From: Xestospongia bergquistia | Taxonomy: Eukaryota > Porifera > Demospongiae > Haplosclerida > Petrosiidae | Direction of reading: 5' to 3' | NCBI GenBank assembly: GCA_963965975.1 | Contig: OZ014412.1 | Coordinates: 2,048,501-2,112,500, forward strand | Length of the DNA stretch: 64,000 bases | Shown here: positions 1 to 22,379 of the stretch, one piece after another | How positions within the stretch are numbered: position 1 is the stretch's first letter | Layout: every line of letters starts with the position of its first letter | Notes under the pieces: generated by a model | What the model was told of the DNA's origin: nothing | Seen by the model: only the letters and a program-made list of their open reading frames with translations | The model's database searches: none | Program-made: the position numbers and the translations under genes

Positions 1-613
1 CATTGTGTCTAATATGTCCATATAAGGACATGATTTGATATATGGTATGATAAGAATGTCTATTATTAACTTATGTCACTACATCCTACTGTAGTTGTGG
101 GTGGGGAAACTTATAGAGCTTTATGTTACACCTAATGTCATATAATGTCAGTAATATAATATAATAATCATACACTATCTATCTAGCACCTGACACTGTT
201 TCCTTTTCCCTCTTAACACTTTATATATTGTACACAATATATATTAGCATTAAAAACATTAAATTATGACAATAAACAACTGAAGAGTTTATAAAGTTAC
301 CTATCAATATCATAACATAATAGTTTATCATTTAACATCAACCATCATTATTAATATTAATTAAACTACTAATGTTCCCAGGACTCTATACTGACTATTA
401 TAACAACAATTTAGTTACCAAAACAATATCTTCCATATTTAGTAGGAATCATATCATGTGTGTTGACATAATTAATTACCACAATGTTTGCAAATTGAAA
501 AGTAAATGGATAGAAATATGTGACTAATGGATACATAAAATGACTTAATGGATGTGTATGCAAACAAAATGGATATACAAATTAGTAAATGGACATATAA
601 TACAGTAACTTAC

Positions 614-2753
614 GATCAATATCAGTTCTTGTTGTCACACTGTTACTATCAGGACTCCTTCCAACACTATTATTAGCATATATAGTTACATTGTAATATG
701 TACCCTTCATTAGATCACCAATATCAACAGTAGTGTTTGGAGCTAATACAATCACAGATAACATTGACTGTGACTGATCTACTGGAACATATGTCACTGT
801 ATAAGACTGTACTTTTGTCTGTGTAAATGGATCTCTATTATCCTATATAAATAAGTAGGAGTGATATAATAAATGATGATATATAGTTAATTGGTTATAA
901 CATATTAACAATTCCAGCTATTTATCAAGTCAAGTTATAACATAATATGACAGATTGACAGATACTATATATTAGGTAGGACTAATGACTATATTAGGTA
1001 GTACATTAGATCATAGGATCATAGAGCTAGTTACAGTGATAACATTGTTAGAAATTATTAACATGCAAGTCATTTATGAGCGATATAATGTATGTATATT
1101 GTAATATTACTTACAGTCCATGATATCCTCAAAGCAGTTGAGTTGATAGCAGTAACAGTATTAAGAGTAGGAGCATTAGGAACTGCAAGAGATAGAATAA
1201 GAGACTTGATATGAATAAAAACAATTTAACTTACCTAGTGGTACAGTTTCAATAGTTACACTCACTGGTATACTAGTACCTACTATATCGCTAACATTAT
1301 TAATAACAATAACAATAAAATTATATGTTGTATGTGGTTGAAGATCTGATATAGTTATCTCTGTCTCAGAGACTGGCCCTATCTTAACAGAGTCAGAAGT
1401 ATTACTATTATTAACAGCTTCATATGTTATATTAACTCCAATAATATCAGCATTGCCATTAAAACCATAAGACCAGGTCAGTTTAACAGAACTAGTACCA
1501 ATTAGTTGAGGAATTAATGAAGCAACAGGAGATGGAGCAACTGGAGAGGAAGAGAGTAAAAAAGAAAGAAAGATTTGTCATCATGTTGACTTAATATAAC
1601 TAACCTTGTACAGTAATATTAACTTTAGAGCTTCTCTCTATACCAATAATATTTTCTGTTACACACACATAACTTCCACTGTCTTCTAGTCCTTGTAGAG
1701 TTAAAGCTAACTCAGTATATGTAGTCTGAGTATCAACTGAAATATGAGTGAAGTTATCAGGATTAAGAACAGTTCCATTTTGTTGCCATGTTATATTTTC
1801 AGGGGCAGGGTTCCCTTCAAATGTACAATTGATAGTGATCTCACTATCCCTTGGTAAAGAGACACTGGCAAGGGAGATAGAGGTAATGGCTGCAGGGTCT
1901 AAGTTGAAGAGATGGAAAGTATTAATTAGCAATATTGTAAGAGTATTACTTACATTGTACATTAATAGTGACATTGGACATTTTAATAACACCTGGTACG
2001 ATAGTTTTAGTGGATTGACAAATATAGAATCCACTAGAGTTCCTCTGAATGTTAGGAAAGGGTAAGACAAGAGGAGGATTTGTACTGAAATCTGTTAGTG
2101 AACTACCATTATTATCAAACCATTGATAACGTGTAGTCCCAGTGTTACCAGGATCATTACAAGACAGGGTAAGATCTGTACCTTCAGTAACATCTGCTAT
2201 CATATCAGATCCACCATCAGGAGATAGTATAGGATTTCTAAAGACTATAGAGTAAGAGAGCACATGATGGATTGTAATGTACATATTAACTTACTAAATT
2301 GTGTGATAGTAATTTCATGTTGACCTTGTGATGCTGAATTACATCTCAGAGTGTTTCCAACATTAATAACATCAATAGGATTGGGTAATATTAATATATC
2401 AGTATTAGGATCAATAAGAACATTTCCATTCATACTACCATTAGTTAATGTAATGAAAGGACTAGGTCCACGAGACCATGTGATATCTGTAGGTGTTACA
2501 ACATTACCACCAACAAGATACAAACATCGAAAACAGAGAGGACTAGTGAGTGGTACAGCTCTAGAACCATCACTAGTAATTCCCTGTATATCATTATGAG
2601 GACATTGTTGGCCTTGTACATCACCTAAAGTAGAAGATTGAGTAAAGTGACACATAACTCTTTTATCAATTTTATTATGTACACCATCTTACCTAGAATG
2701 AGAGCAACTATTAAACATAGTACGAACGGCATTGTTACTTGCAATTTCTTCAT
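614..2753 (-). CDS. Receptor A: secreted/membrane Ig-Ig-Ig-FN3-FN3 protein, 3' end beyond window
   Basis: Seven exons are visible: 2693-2753, 2295-2624, 1954-2244, 1605-1898, 1235-1540, 1115-1182 and 614-842, all in phase (526 codons). Exon 1 is a signal peptide (starts MKKLQVTMPF). Exons 2-4 each look like an Ig-like domain; exon 4 has the Cys...W...DSGSYVC Ig core. Exon 5 and exons 6+7 look like fibronectin III domains. The last visible exon ends in phase 1 at a good donor, so membrane and cytoplasmic exons should lie beyond position 1. No convincing exon was found in 1-613. Exons 2 and 3 have exactly the lengths (330 and 291 nt) of the matching exons of receptor E at 46.8 kb, and the proteins are clearly paralogous (shared NGSMNG...LIDP and YQWFDNNGSSLT). 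It starts 299 bp from the SGK3 start, head-to-head. Ligand and function are unknown. Confidence 0.8.
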
Positions 2754-3052
2754 TTTCAATCAGTATGACTCAGTAAGATTTAACAGTAATAGGGTAGGCT
2801 CATAAAGGTTTTACAAATCCCAATTTCGTGGAAGGACCATCCAGCGCAAGAATGTGAGCGCTGAGAAATTCTGAACCCTCGGTGTTAAAGTAGGAACACT
2901 ATACTTTAACGTGAAACTAATACAGTTATGTTCCGATGTGGTTCAGGGTCTAGGGTAGTAGTATTATTTTTCTATTAAAGTATGGCACTGAACTGTGAAC
3001 ACGCCTATTTGGTGGACACGCCCACTCCGTATACTTGTATCTGAACTAAGCA
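2754..3052. promoter_or_regulatory. Divergent intergenic promoter region, receptor A / SGK3
   Basis: This 299-bp gap separates two divergent start codons, so both promoters must lie in it or overlap its edges. It has no convincing TATA box. It holds a partial inverted repeat (ctgaaccct near 2872 against ggttcaggg near 2940) with two short ttaaagt-type arms between. Confidence 0.45.
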
Positions 3053-5688
<2,636 letters not shown>

Positions 5689-6553
5689 ACCACACCCACT
5701 TATAAGACGGGCTTCTCTTAATGTGTTTTGTTTTTTAGATATCATTGTAGATTTTACTAAATAGATGTCTGGGTTTTTTAAACAGAACAGGTAATTATAT
5801 TACATGTATAATGTGCGTGTGTGTGATTGACTCCACTCATTTTTTTTTACAATTGGAACTATATTTTATTTATTGTTATGATAATATGTGGTGTGGTATA
5901 GTCCCTTTTTGTATATATGTGTGTTTCTAACAATACTAGTACTAGTTTATTGTTTAGACTTTACTAATAAAACAACTTTGACAATTTATTAAAGGACTAG
6001 ACTTTTGTTTTTCTATTGGGAATTGATAAAACAGATATATCATATTACAATAGGGAATTAACATCACAATTTACTTAGTAACAATAGTGGGTAATTTTTT
6101 AGTATTTTTAACTGTAAATGTTAACAGCTTTGGTATTCACTTTGTTACTATAAATAGCACTAAATACGATACTATAAATAGTAACATCCATCTTTAAGGA
6201 TTTGGGATATAGGATCACACTTTTGTCTAGTCAGTTGTCCTTGTCATATTAATACAACATATTGTATTAGATAATAATAGCATCTGTTATAGTACATTAT
6301 GATAACAATGAAGGTTTAAAAGAAATACCTCTGCAGCTGGTAAAGTGACAATGACTAAAACAATAGCTATTCCTATAAACAGTTAAAGCAGGAGCAGGAT
6401 ATTGAGGAAGGGCTAATGATTGTTAATGTATAGTAATACTTCCATATTAAAGTATATGTGGTTACATTGAATAAAGTTATTAAGTTATTATTAAGGATCA
6501 ATAAGAGAGAAAAGGGGATAACATCACATGTAGTATGTCTTAATATAAACACT
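5689..6553. other. Convergent intergenic region SGK3 / DPAGT1
   Basis: It contains the SGK3 3' UTR and a poly(A) signal near 5966. On the minus strand, 6329-6372 looks like a short exon (acceptor tttatag, donor gtattt) encoding a hydrophobic stretch; it could be an alternative DPAGT1 tail or chance. Nothing else is supported. Confidence 0.4.
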
Positions 6554-9344
6554 TTACTGAACAATGTCGTAGAAGAATCGTACAAACCCATATCTGATAC
6601 TGAATGCTATCACTGTCCCCAACATCTGTAATAATAAAAAAGAAAGTAGTCTAATATAGATGTATGAACAAACAAATGGATGCATGGACAAGTGGAATGT
6701 CAAATGAAAATAAATTAGTTGTCAATAAATTCAATTAAACTTGAAATTTAATACAGTTGGATTGATTATTGAAAATGAAAGTCATTACTAAAATAACATT
6801 AACAGCAATAGACAAAACATTAAAACCAGTTATGAAAACAAGTCATACCTGTATCAATAACATGTATATAGTAAGTGTTCTCTCGTGAGTTGGTCCAATA
6901 AACTTGAGCACAAAATTGATAATAGTCAAATTATTCACTCGTATCTCATCTTGTTTCTTTCCAACTGACCACTCAACGTGGGCCAGACCCAATGTATCAA
7001 CTATCATTAAAAAGAGTTTACCACCTGGTCCCAACTGGTCTGGAGGAAACTGGACATAGCTCATATCGAGAAGACCAGTGGATTGATTAAACCTGTCTTA
7101 ATGAGGTTAATAAAGGGGGTGTGGCTTGTTATTGGAGACTCACTTTGGTAGTCGATGTCGTGGACAAGGAACAACACGAAACAATTGAGGTACTGAATAT
7201 AAAAAGTTAAAAACCTAATAGGAAAAAAAGAATTGATGTGATTGGTCAATTAATGTCACATGATCTGTATTGACCAATCAAATAACTCATACCTGTGGTA
7301 TAAAAAAAAGTAACATTGTTTTACTAAAAGATCCAAGAATAGCAACAACAGCAAATGTCATTCCAGCAAAATAACAATATGTATCACCAACAAACACTTG
7401 TGATGGATACCTGTCAATAAGAATGATAGTTATTAATAGTTTATTAATAGTTACTAATAGTTATTAATAGTTTATTAATAGTTTATTAATAGCTATTTAT
7501 AGTTTATTAATAATGGTTTACTATTTATAAGTTTTGTGTGTACTTGTGACTGATATAAGAATTTACAAATTGTACACTTGCAAAAAATCTCTAAATAATA
7601 ACAGTAAACAATATTTATCATAATATATTATAAACAAGATATGTTGTCTATATACACAAATGACTTAATTGATTTTTAATAATAGTTGTATTAATTACCT
7701 TAATTACAAGTTATAAATGGTTATATAAATAGTTAATTAGTAGCTATATTAATTGCTTATTGGACTATGAATATCATTAACTCACTGACCAATTGTGTCG
7801 GAGCAAAGCAAAGGAGACTCCAATAAATGGTAATATGAGATATAGTGAAAAACGATGTTTGTCGGCAAATGGTCCCGTCAATTCAATGAAATTAAATATC
7901 GCTATAGAGATTGCTATGGCAACAGATTGTCCCACCTCTACTCCATTAATGCCAGCCAATATATTGATAGCATTAGTACAGAATACTGCTAACATACCCA
8001 TATAGATATATACCAGTATACCTAATGGATATATGGATAGCAGTTATGGATGTATAGTAGAATAATGGATTAATAGTAAATGAAAGGAAGATGTTTAGAT
8101 AAATAACACAAGGGAATAATGGATGTATAATTCGAAACAATGGACACATAATAAATTAGAATGAAAGTGTCATATGGACGGATAAAACTTCATAGGAAAA
8201 TGGATTCATAGGACATGTCATATAAGAGAATGGATGCATAGAACATGTCATTAAAATAAATGGATATATAAGGCATATCAAATAGGAAAAATGGATTTAT
8301 AAGAATGTCATATGGGAGAAATGGATTCATAGGACATGTCAAATTGATGCATAGGGCATGTCACATAGGGGAAATGGATCCATAGGACATGTCATATAAG
8401 AGAATGGATGCATAGAACATGTCATATAAAAGAAATGGATTCATAGGACAGGTCATATAAGAGAATGGATACATAGAACATGTCATATAAAAGAAATGGA
8501 TTCATAGGACAGGTCATATAAGAGAATGGATGCATAGAACATGTCATATAAAAGAAATGGATTCATAGGACAGGTCATATAAGAGAATGGATGCATAGAA
8601 CATGTCATATAAAAGAAATGGATTTATAGGACATGTCATATAGGAGAAATGGATTCATAGGACGTGTCATATAGGAGAAATGGATTCATAGGACGTGTCA
8701 TACAGGAGAAATGGATTCATAGGACATGTCATATAATGGTATATAATTCCTAGAACAATGACCAACACAATAATACAATACCTAGATTTAAGTCATATCC
8801 TAGCAACGATCTAAAGGGAATAGGGACTATTATTGTAGTAGATCCTCCGCTAACAAAATACACCATTAACAATGGTAGAGAAGCAATGGTTGGTAGAAAG
8901 AGTTTATGACGCCATCTCAAATCAAAGACATCATCAGCAAATCCAAGAAATATCATACAACATATTGACAATAGAGCACATATAAAAAGAGTAAACTAGA
9001 ATGGTAAAAATAAGATAATAAAATTCATTGTTGTCATGGCAACTGTACCTGTAGCTCTGAGTAGTCTAGAAATGGGACAGGAATAAACAGAAAAGAAGAT
9101 ATTAAAAACATGGCTCCACTAATGACTCCCAAACCTTCAGGACTGGAGCAGAAGATATACACTCTACTAATTGTATTCATATTTCTTACATTTTCTCTTC
9201 ACTTGTTTTGTTCATATCTTTCCCACACATGCGTGCTCGTATAAACATATCCTTCGTGTTATGTATCAACTTATAGCATGATACATGTGCGAAAACAGAA
9301 TATATTACAGCTAGCAACAATGGCACACCATTTCTGTCCTCCAT
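6554..9344 (-). CDS. DPAGT1: UDP-GlcNAc:dolichyl-phosphate GlcNAc-1-phosphotransferase (ALG7)
   Basis: Eight exons (9190-9344, 9049-9142, 8782-8995, 7790-8021, 7293-7410, 7144-7214, 6849-7092, 6554-6625) join in phase to 399 aa; human DPAGT1 is 408. The enzyme transfers GlcNAc-1-P to dolichyl phosphate in the ER membrane, the first committed step of N-glycan assembly. Family landmarks are strong: [21 protein letters not shown], the aspartate motif [15 protein letters not shown], the loop [17 protein letters not shown], and PCPRHRLP. The final exon GFVRFFYD matches the family C terminus. An upstream open stretch (to 9395) begins with GTG; I chose the first in-frame ATG at 9344, which aligns with the human N-terminal helix. 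Intron 3 (8022-8781) contains a minisatellite. The protein is multi-pass. Confidence 0.95.
7425..7510. repeat. Short tandem repeat, TATTAATAGTT type, in DPAGT1 intron 4
   Basis: Degenerate copies of agttattaatagtttattaat run through this stretch. It is simple AT-rich intronic sequence. Confidence 0.6.
8170..8735. repeat. Minisatellite, about 30-31 bp unit, in DPAGT1 intron 3
   Basis: About 18 copies of a unit like atggattcataggacatgtc plus atataggaga. Two variants (ATTCATAGGAC and ATGCATAGAAC) alternate, giving a 61-bp higher-order period around 8390-8620. Looser relatives extend left to about 8080. The array lies wholly within the intron and leaves both splice sites intact. Confidence 0.9.
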
Positions 9345-9715
9345 GACAACTCCAATTGATGCCCAGCTACCAATGCCCACCCACAAATTTAACACACCCT
9401 CTATTATATAATTAAATTTGATTGGTCAATTCTGTTGGTTGCTTACTACAATTCGAATTAATTTCTGATCTATAATAGTTCTGTGGTATGTATGTTTGTT
9501 GCACGTCTCACGAGACTGTCACGTGACTTTATAAGAACTGATTTCCTACATATTACCAGTACTATAGCATTATTTATTGAAACATAAAATAATTACAATT
9601 ACAACACTTGTGAAAAAGACGACTGACTAGTCTCATCATAAAACGAAATATTACTTGGTATATTAGAATAGTTAATAATTTAGTACTAGCAATAGGGGTG
9701 TGGCTAGAGGAGGGG

Positions 9716-13437
<3,722 letters not shown>

Positions 13438-13529
13438 TATTCTCCCACTTGTGGAAAGAAGGAAAATCTATTGCGCATGCTCAGATTAATTAAGTAGGTG
13501 TGTCCTGGGGTCCTCCGACTAAAGGAGGA
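13438..13529. promoter_or_regulatory. 92-bp bidirectional promoter, PPP2R1A / SMG9
   Basis: Two housekeeping genes start head-to-head with only 92 bp between their ATGs, so the 5' UTRs and core promoters must share this stretch. It includes ttgcgcatgctc, which resembles an NRF1 palindrome (GCGCATGCGC). The match is imperfect and the assignment is inference. Confidence 0.55.
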
Positions 13530-16500
13530 ATGGATACTGAGAGAGATGTAAGAGGAGGACCAATGATAATGGCTAGGGGAGATAGAATGGGATCAGACAG
13601 AGACAGAGGCAGACCAAGACCTAATAGTAGACGTCGTGGTCCTTCTGGTGATCGCCTTAGACCTCAACCTAATAGATCTAGAGTTAGTTTAAATAACTCT
13701 CCTCCCATGGAGAACTTACTGCCTTTGTTTTTATTGTAGAATGACTATTTGACTAATAATATGCAGGGACCAATGAGAATATTGAAAAATCCTAATGATA
13801 GAGTTAGTTATAACATTTAATTTATTATATTATATTTATTTTATTTATAGCATCTCGTTATGCCTGGGTCCGTCTCAATTATGCAACGGTAATTAAATTA
13901 ATTAATGTATTAATGGATAAATTTAATTAGTTAATATTTAAATTTTAAAAAATGTAGTAAGTAAAGAGATATAATACAATTTCTATTAGTCAATATATAT
14001 CTTGTTCATTTTATAGAGAGTCATCGACATCTGGTAGTGAAGCACCTATTTCTCCTCTAATACACAGTCCTGATAACATGATGTTACATTCAAGTACTGT
14101 AAATCATCTGTCCTCAGGTAATCAGATGCTAGATGGAGGAATGGGTGGGGCTAAGAAGTTGGCACGGCGACCGGATGGTTTGAGCAGTAATGCCAGCAAC
14201 TATACACCTTTACAACCAACTGGACGAAGTGGACGAGTGTAAGTTTGTGAGTAAGAGAGAGAGAGAGTAATAGAGAGCATTGTTCTTTTGTTGATTTGAA
14301 TGTTTACATGTTGTTCCATTGATGAAATATTTTCTTTGATGTGGTCTACTTCAAATATATGTATGAATTAAATTATTATCTTTATTTGTATGCATTTTTT
14401 TATTAAATGTTCATTTTTCTTAGTGATAGAGAGCGGGACAGTAGTACATTCACTAGAGTGGAGTCCTCAGGATTTCTCACTCCATCCAATGATACCATCA
14501 CTATGAAACTCATTGACAAATCACTAAACTGGGAAGCTAGAGGATCAGAGGTACTCACCCTGTCATTATTAATAAAGATTAATCAAAATGTTCTCCTATT
14601 CTAGAACTTGATGGACCAATCTGACTTTCTCGTTGTTGGAGTTCTTGGAAAGCAAGGTGTTGGTAAGTCGACAGTGATGTCATTGCTTGCTGGTACGCGT
14701 ACTGGATCAGGACGGTAAGTGGGTGTAGCTCAGATATTACAATAACCCTTCATTAAATAGACCATATATGTTTCGAACACAACCCAAAGAAACTCAGGTA
14801 AGATATGAGAAAGATATTTGATAGTTTATGTGAGTGTGTGTGTGTGTTCCCTCCATTAGGAGAGTGGAAGCTATTTAACTAGTGGTGTAGACATGGTTGT
14901 CACTAGTGAGCGTGTCATCTTATTAGATACACAGGTCAGTTAATGGCAGAACAGATAAACCAATTGATAAAGGATAGAGTAGTAAGGTAGTAAAGCTATA
15001 CTCCTTATGATGGTTACTCCCCCATTATTTGTACACATTCACGCACCACCAGCTGGTATATATTATATGATGTAGTAAAGATAGTCCAGTTTTAACATTC
15101 TTAGAATACCATCATGTATTATGTACATGTTATTAAATGTTATATTATATTACCCACAAACAATTATCACTATTAGTTATTAGTAACTAATACCATGTGT
15201 TGGTATAAAGACAGGCTTTTACACCTACAGGCTTTTCATGTATAAGTTTTTAAATATACGTGTTCGTGAGTACATTCCTTTAATACTTATTGGTAGAAAA
15301 ATTAGATTACTCTATTTTTACTACTTGTTGATTGTCACTGTTAGTTTTAGTTAGGTTGTTGCATACATGTGATCATCTGACTCTATCTCTATTTATAGCC
15401 CATCCATACATGTGATCTCATGACTCTATCTCTATTTATAGCCCATCCTGAGCGATGCTATATTGGAACAACACATGTCTGATGGGATGATACCTAATGG
15501 TGTTACACCTGATAGCTATCTGGATGTTGTCTCGTTGCAATTGGCTATTTTCTTGTTTGCTGTTTGTCATGTGGTTGTCGTGGTGATGGAGTCAGGTGAT
15601 CTTGACGTTGTGTTGAGGTATGATCATTCGTCTATCCTTTTCTCTGTTAAATCATACATCCATTTTATATAGTAATTTGTTCTTTCCTCAGATTTTTATG
15701 GATAGCGGAGAAACTCAAGTCAATATGTTGTAAAGCTTCTACAGATGGTCCTCAAGAGATTGGGTAAGTCTTCTTAGTAACTATATGTAGCAACCATATC
15801 CTGAGAGTTTACAATATTCTATGAGTATATTAACAATACACTGAGAGTATTCTAAGTACGTGTGACAGTATACTATTTTCATACACAGAGATGATTCAGC
15901 TCCTGAATATTTCCCACAAATAGGTCAGTAATTATAGCATTCTTCATAAGACCACACCCTATCCTTTTTCTTTTAGTTTTTGTTCTTAATCATGCCACAC
16001 CCGATGACTTCCAGCCAGCTGCACTAAAAGAGCTCCATTCATTACTAGCTGATAATTTTAATGGAACTAGAATATCAGTAGCAGGTGCTAACATTATCAT
16101 AATATTATATATTTTATAATGTCTTGTAGGAGGTGTGTCTCTCGCTAGAAGTGGGCTGGTTCCTGTGGGTAAGCTAATCCCCTCTGATCAAAAGGAATTC
16201 CTTGTGGGTGGAGCTTCAGGAAAGTCATCTGGTGTCATTGAAGATTGTAACATTAATCTACATCTCTTACCGACTAATACTAACCCTCAAGATAACTTTG
16301 GAGCTCATTGTGTTGAAAGACACGATAGAGAAGGTAGTACCTTATAAATATTTAACCCTTTTTCACTCTAGTATTTTGATTAGATGCTGGACTCAATCCC
16401 ATTCTAAGTCTCATTCCAATGTACCAAGGTCATCCTAGTTTCCAATTGCTTGCTGAGACTTTTCGTAATCAAGTAAGTACATGTACTACTTCATGTATTA

Positions 16501-16776
16501 AGTCACATGATGTATCATGTGATCAATAACAGATCTTTATGATGCCACGCCCAACACTTTCTCCAACACGTAATTCAACTGCTCAACCAATGTTTGAACG
16601 AGACTGGTAAGTGTTGTCGTAGCAACCAATGCATTGCAATGCACTGATCATGTTGCCATGGTAATACCCATATCGTTATTAGGTATGAGCATGCTCACCG
16701 AACATGGACAACAGTAAAGAAATCAAATTTGATATCGGAACACAAAAAACTTTTACGAGACATGCAGCCGAGTTAA
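13530..16776 (+). CDS. SMG9: SMG9, nonsense-mediated decay factor
   Basis: Sixteen exons (13530-13682, 13740-13802, 13851-13888, 14017-14238, 14424-14550, 14605-14714, 14761-14797, 14860-14934, 15442-15617, 15692-15763, 15889-15923, 15977-16084, 16130-16333, 16384-16472, 16533-16606, 16683-16776) join in phase to 558 aa; human SMG9 is 520. The first about 150 residues are Arg/Gly/Ser/Pro-rich and low complexity, as in the family. The G-like domain follows: VVGVLGKQGVGKS (P-loop), LLDTQPILSDAILEQ, and LQLAIFLFAVCHVV. The C terminus has YQGHPSFQ, MPRPTLS and WYEHAHRTW. SMG9 forms the SMG1-SMG8-SMG9 complex that phosphorylates UPF1. The first four exons are the least certain because they are poorly conserved. 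I rejected a GTG start at 13500 in favour of the ATG. Confidence 0.93.
15366..15447. repeat. Tandem duplication of a 3' splice site ahead of SMG9 exon 9
   Basis: A segment of about 43 bp (atgtgatc..ctgactctatctctatttatagcccatcc) occurs twice in a row, giving two AG acceptors ending at 15398 and 15441. Only the second keeps the frame (PILSDAILEQ). Use of the first would add 43 nt and shift the frame. Confidence 0.85.
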
Positions 16777-17193
16777 AACCATAACCACATCATTTCCAGC
16801 AAAAAATGGACTACTTGAGAGAAGATGCAATGTAAAATGAAAGGGGTAAACTCTGATGGTATGGGTGGGGCGAGGCACGCCCATTGTCTCCACCCTCCTA
16901 CATGTTTCCTCTTAAGTTCTGTTACCATGCAGTGTGTGCAGTATTGTTATCACCTGATGTCCTACATCACTAATATTACAAGTAATCTGTGTGTGTGTAT
17001 GCTGCTTAGATCGTGCCTAAAATTAGTAACATTACTATTAATAGTATCTGCATAACATGACATCATTGTTTCAAAGGTCATCTTTTCTATTATACAAAAT
17101 GCATGTAATAAATTTAAATAAATCTTTCTTTCTATAATTCAATTTAAAATCTTGTTCTATCTTTTTTTTTGTTGTAAATTTACAAAATTTTGA
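16777..17193. other. Convergent 3' region SMG9 / glycerol kinase
   Basis: It holds both 3' UTRs. AATAAATTTAAATAAATC near 17107-17124 offers tandem plus-strand poly(A) signals for SMG9. No other gene is seen. Confidence 0.6.
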
Positions 17194-20419
<3,226 letters not shown>

Positions 20420-22379
20420 TTTAAGTTTATAATATACTGAGATTTCCAATAATAAACGGAATATGTACATATACAATGTCATAGTATTATGTTTATATGA
20501 TGCTAAATTGATCTTAAAGTTCTTGTTGTTTGATAAATAATTATAATATAATATACATCCATGTTGTTAATAAGTTAAAGTGCACCTGTAAACACGATTA
20601 ATCCTGACTTCCTGTTTACTTCTTAATAACTTCCTGTATAATTATTAATTTCATACAAGGGCCTTATATAGACAAACTATTAGTTAAATGTTATATATAT
20701 AATTATTCACAAGTGTGTGTCTGTATACTTCCTATACCTAGTACTTTGTCTACCCCTGTAGTTCTTTAATTAATTAGTTAATATTAATCAATTAATTAAT
20801 TAATTAATATTAATCATTTTTATAGGCTATTAATATGTCAATTCATTGCTGTTATATAATTATCACATGTAACAACAATTTTAAAAATATGTTCTATAAA
20901 ACATATTATTATTATTGTCAGTATTATAATAGATTGTGACATAATAATACTATATCCTGCAGTTTGATTTCAGACTTTTTATTTAATACTTAAAATCATC
21001 CTTTTTAACACGTAAACAAAATAATAAATTTATAATAATTATGTAAAATTTGATACTTTGTTTACCATCTTAATTATCAAATAGAACATCTTAATTATCA
21101 AATAGAACATCTTAATTATCAAATAGGATGTTTTTTAATTATTAAAGATTCTAAATAGACTTATATTTATCATTACATTACATTATATTATCATAATATC
21201 ATTATATGTAACTATTATCATCTACATAGATGATTGAGGACTGAGTGTCCACAGAACATATCCATGCATGATAGCACTAATACAAATAGATGGAGCAGCA
21301 CTGGTGTTTTGCCAACGTTAATAACCAACCAATTGTTGTAATGTTGTAATTGAACTGGATGAAAAGGGACTATTTTTATAATTAGATTGGTTTGTAAAAC
21401 AACAATCAGCTGCAATATGTGCCTTGACTTTATATGGTAGTCCAGTACATTGCAGGAGTCATATACATTGATAGTTGCAGCTGGATAGTCGATGTTACTG
21501 AGACAATAGATTGAAGATACTGATAACATGAACACATTAATATATTATATTATATTCACTGCAAAATTTAATATGTCATTTTAACAACTAATCTGTAGTT
21601 TACATAGATGGATTATTATGGAATATAGAATTCTTGAGAATTGCTCACTATGTAATTTGTTGGTATGGTACATACCAACAAGTTATACAATGATTAATTC
21701 ACATCAATTCTACATTCCATAGTAATCCATCAATGTAAACTACAAATTAGTTGTTAAAATGACATATTAATTTTTACTCAGCCATTGACCATTAATTAGT
21801 GATTTTCGGAAACAATGGTAATTCTTGTATTCATTATATGGTTAGGATTTCTTTCTTTTCTGTTAGATCCACACATTCTATTGGAAAATGCTGAGAATGA
21901 AGTGAACCAATTAAAGTATACATACTTAGTGCATTCTTTAATATTCATTGCTGTTGTTTCCTCCTATTGCATCCTACTATTTAGTAAATAGTTTAATTAA
22001 CAATATAAAACAAGAAAATATACATAAAAAATAATTCAAACACACTCTAGATCTGTAAGATGTTGTATGAACTAATGTTGTCAGTTGATCACATCTATCA
22101 ATCTAGTGTACAACAATATGATTAGTATTTCTTTCTTCATAAATTGATACCTCAACTTGATACTTGCCATTTCTAAAACATCTTTTACTACATTGATCAT
22201 TACTGTAAACACTTTACTTGCATTACTAAAATTAGTTTGGAGAGCATCAAATAGAATAAATTAATAGGAGACGAAAATATGCAATTATTAGGCGAAACTG
22301 ATCAGGCGAATAGTGTAATTTTATCACGTTGATGATAGACAAAGGTGCCATTTAATTATGATATGATATTATTGTTACA
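20420..22379. other. AT-rich intergenic region GK / HAO copy 1
   Basis: No gene is supported. It contains a triplicated 21-bp unit (cttaattatcaaatagaaca) at 21069-21131, the palindromic MITE at 21557-21776, and, at about 21495-21560, a short stretch resembling the CEP70 exon 7 / intron boundary at 41195-41250 (gagacaatagattgaagata). The open frame at 21218-21535 on the minus strand has no recognisable features. Confidence 0.6.
21557..21776. mobile_element. Palindromic MITE, copy 1
   Basis: The two halves are near-perfect reverse complements, with arms of about 105 bp. The left arm contains atatgtcattttaacaacta; the centre is ttggtatggtacataccaac. The left terminus CACTGCAAAA resembles that of copy 2 at 35.6 kb; the right terminus appears shortened. 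Confidence 0.85.

Noticed and set aside
6329-6372. Additional DPAGT1 exon
   Set aside because: It has splice-like ends and a hydrophobic translation, but the family C terminus is already complete at 6554 and no following exon was found.
8170-8735. CRISPR-like array
   Set aside because: Units are contiguous diverged tandem copies without unique spacers, inside a eukaryotic intron.
13500-13529. GTG-initiated N-terminal extension of SMG9
   Set aside because: GTG is an unlikely start in an animal gene, and an in-frame ATG lies 30 nt downstream.
21218-21535. 105-codon minus-strand open frame between GK and HAO
   Set aside because: No domain, no splice partners, AT-driven composition; part of it resembles CEP70 intron sequence.
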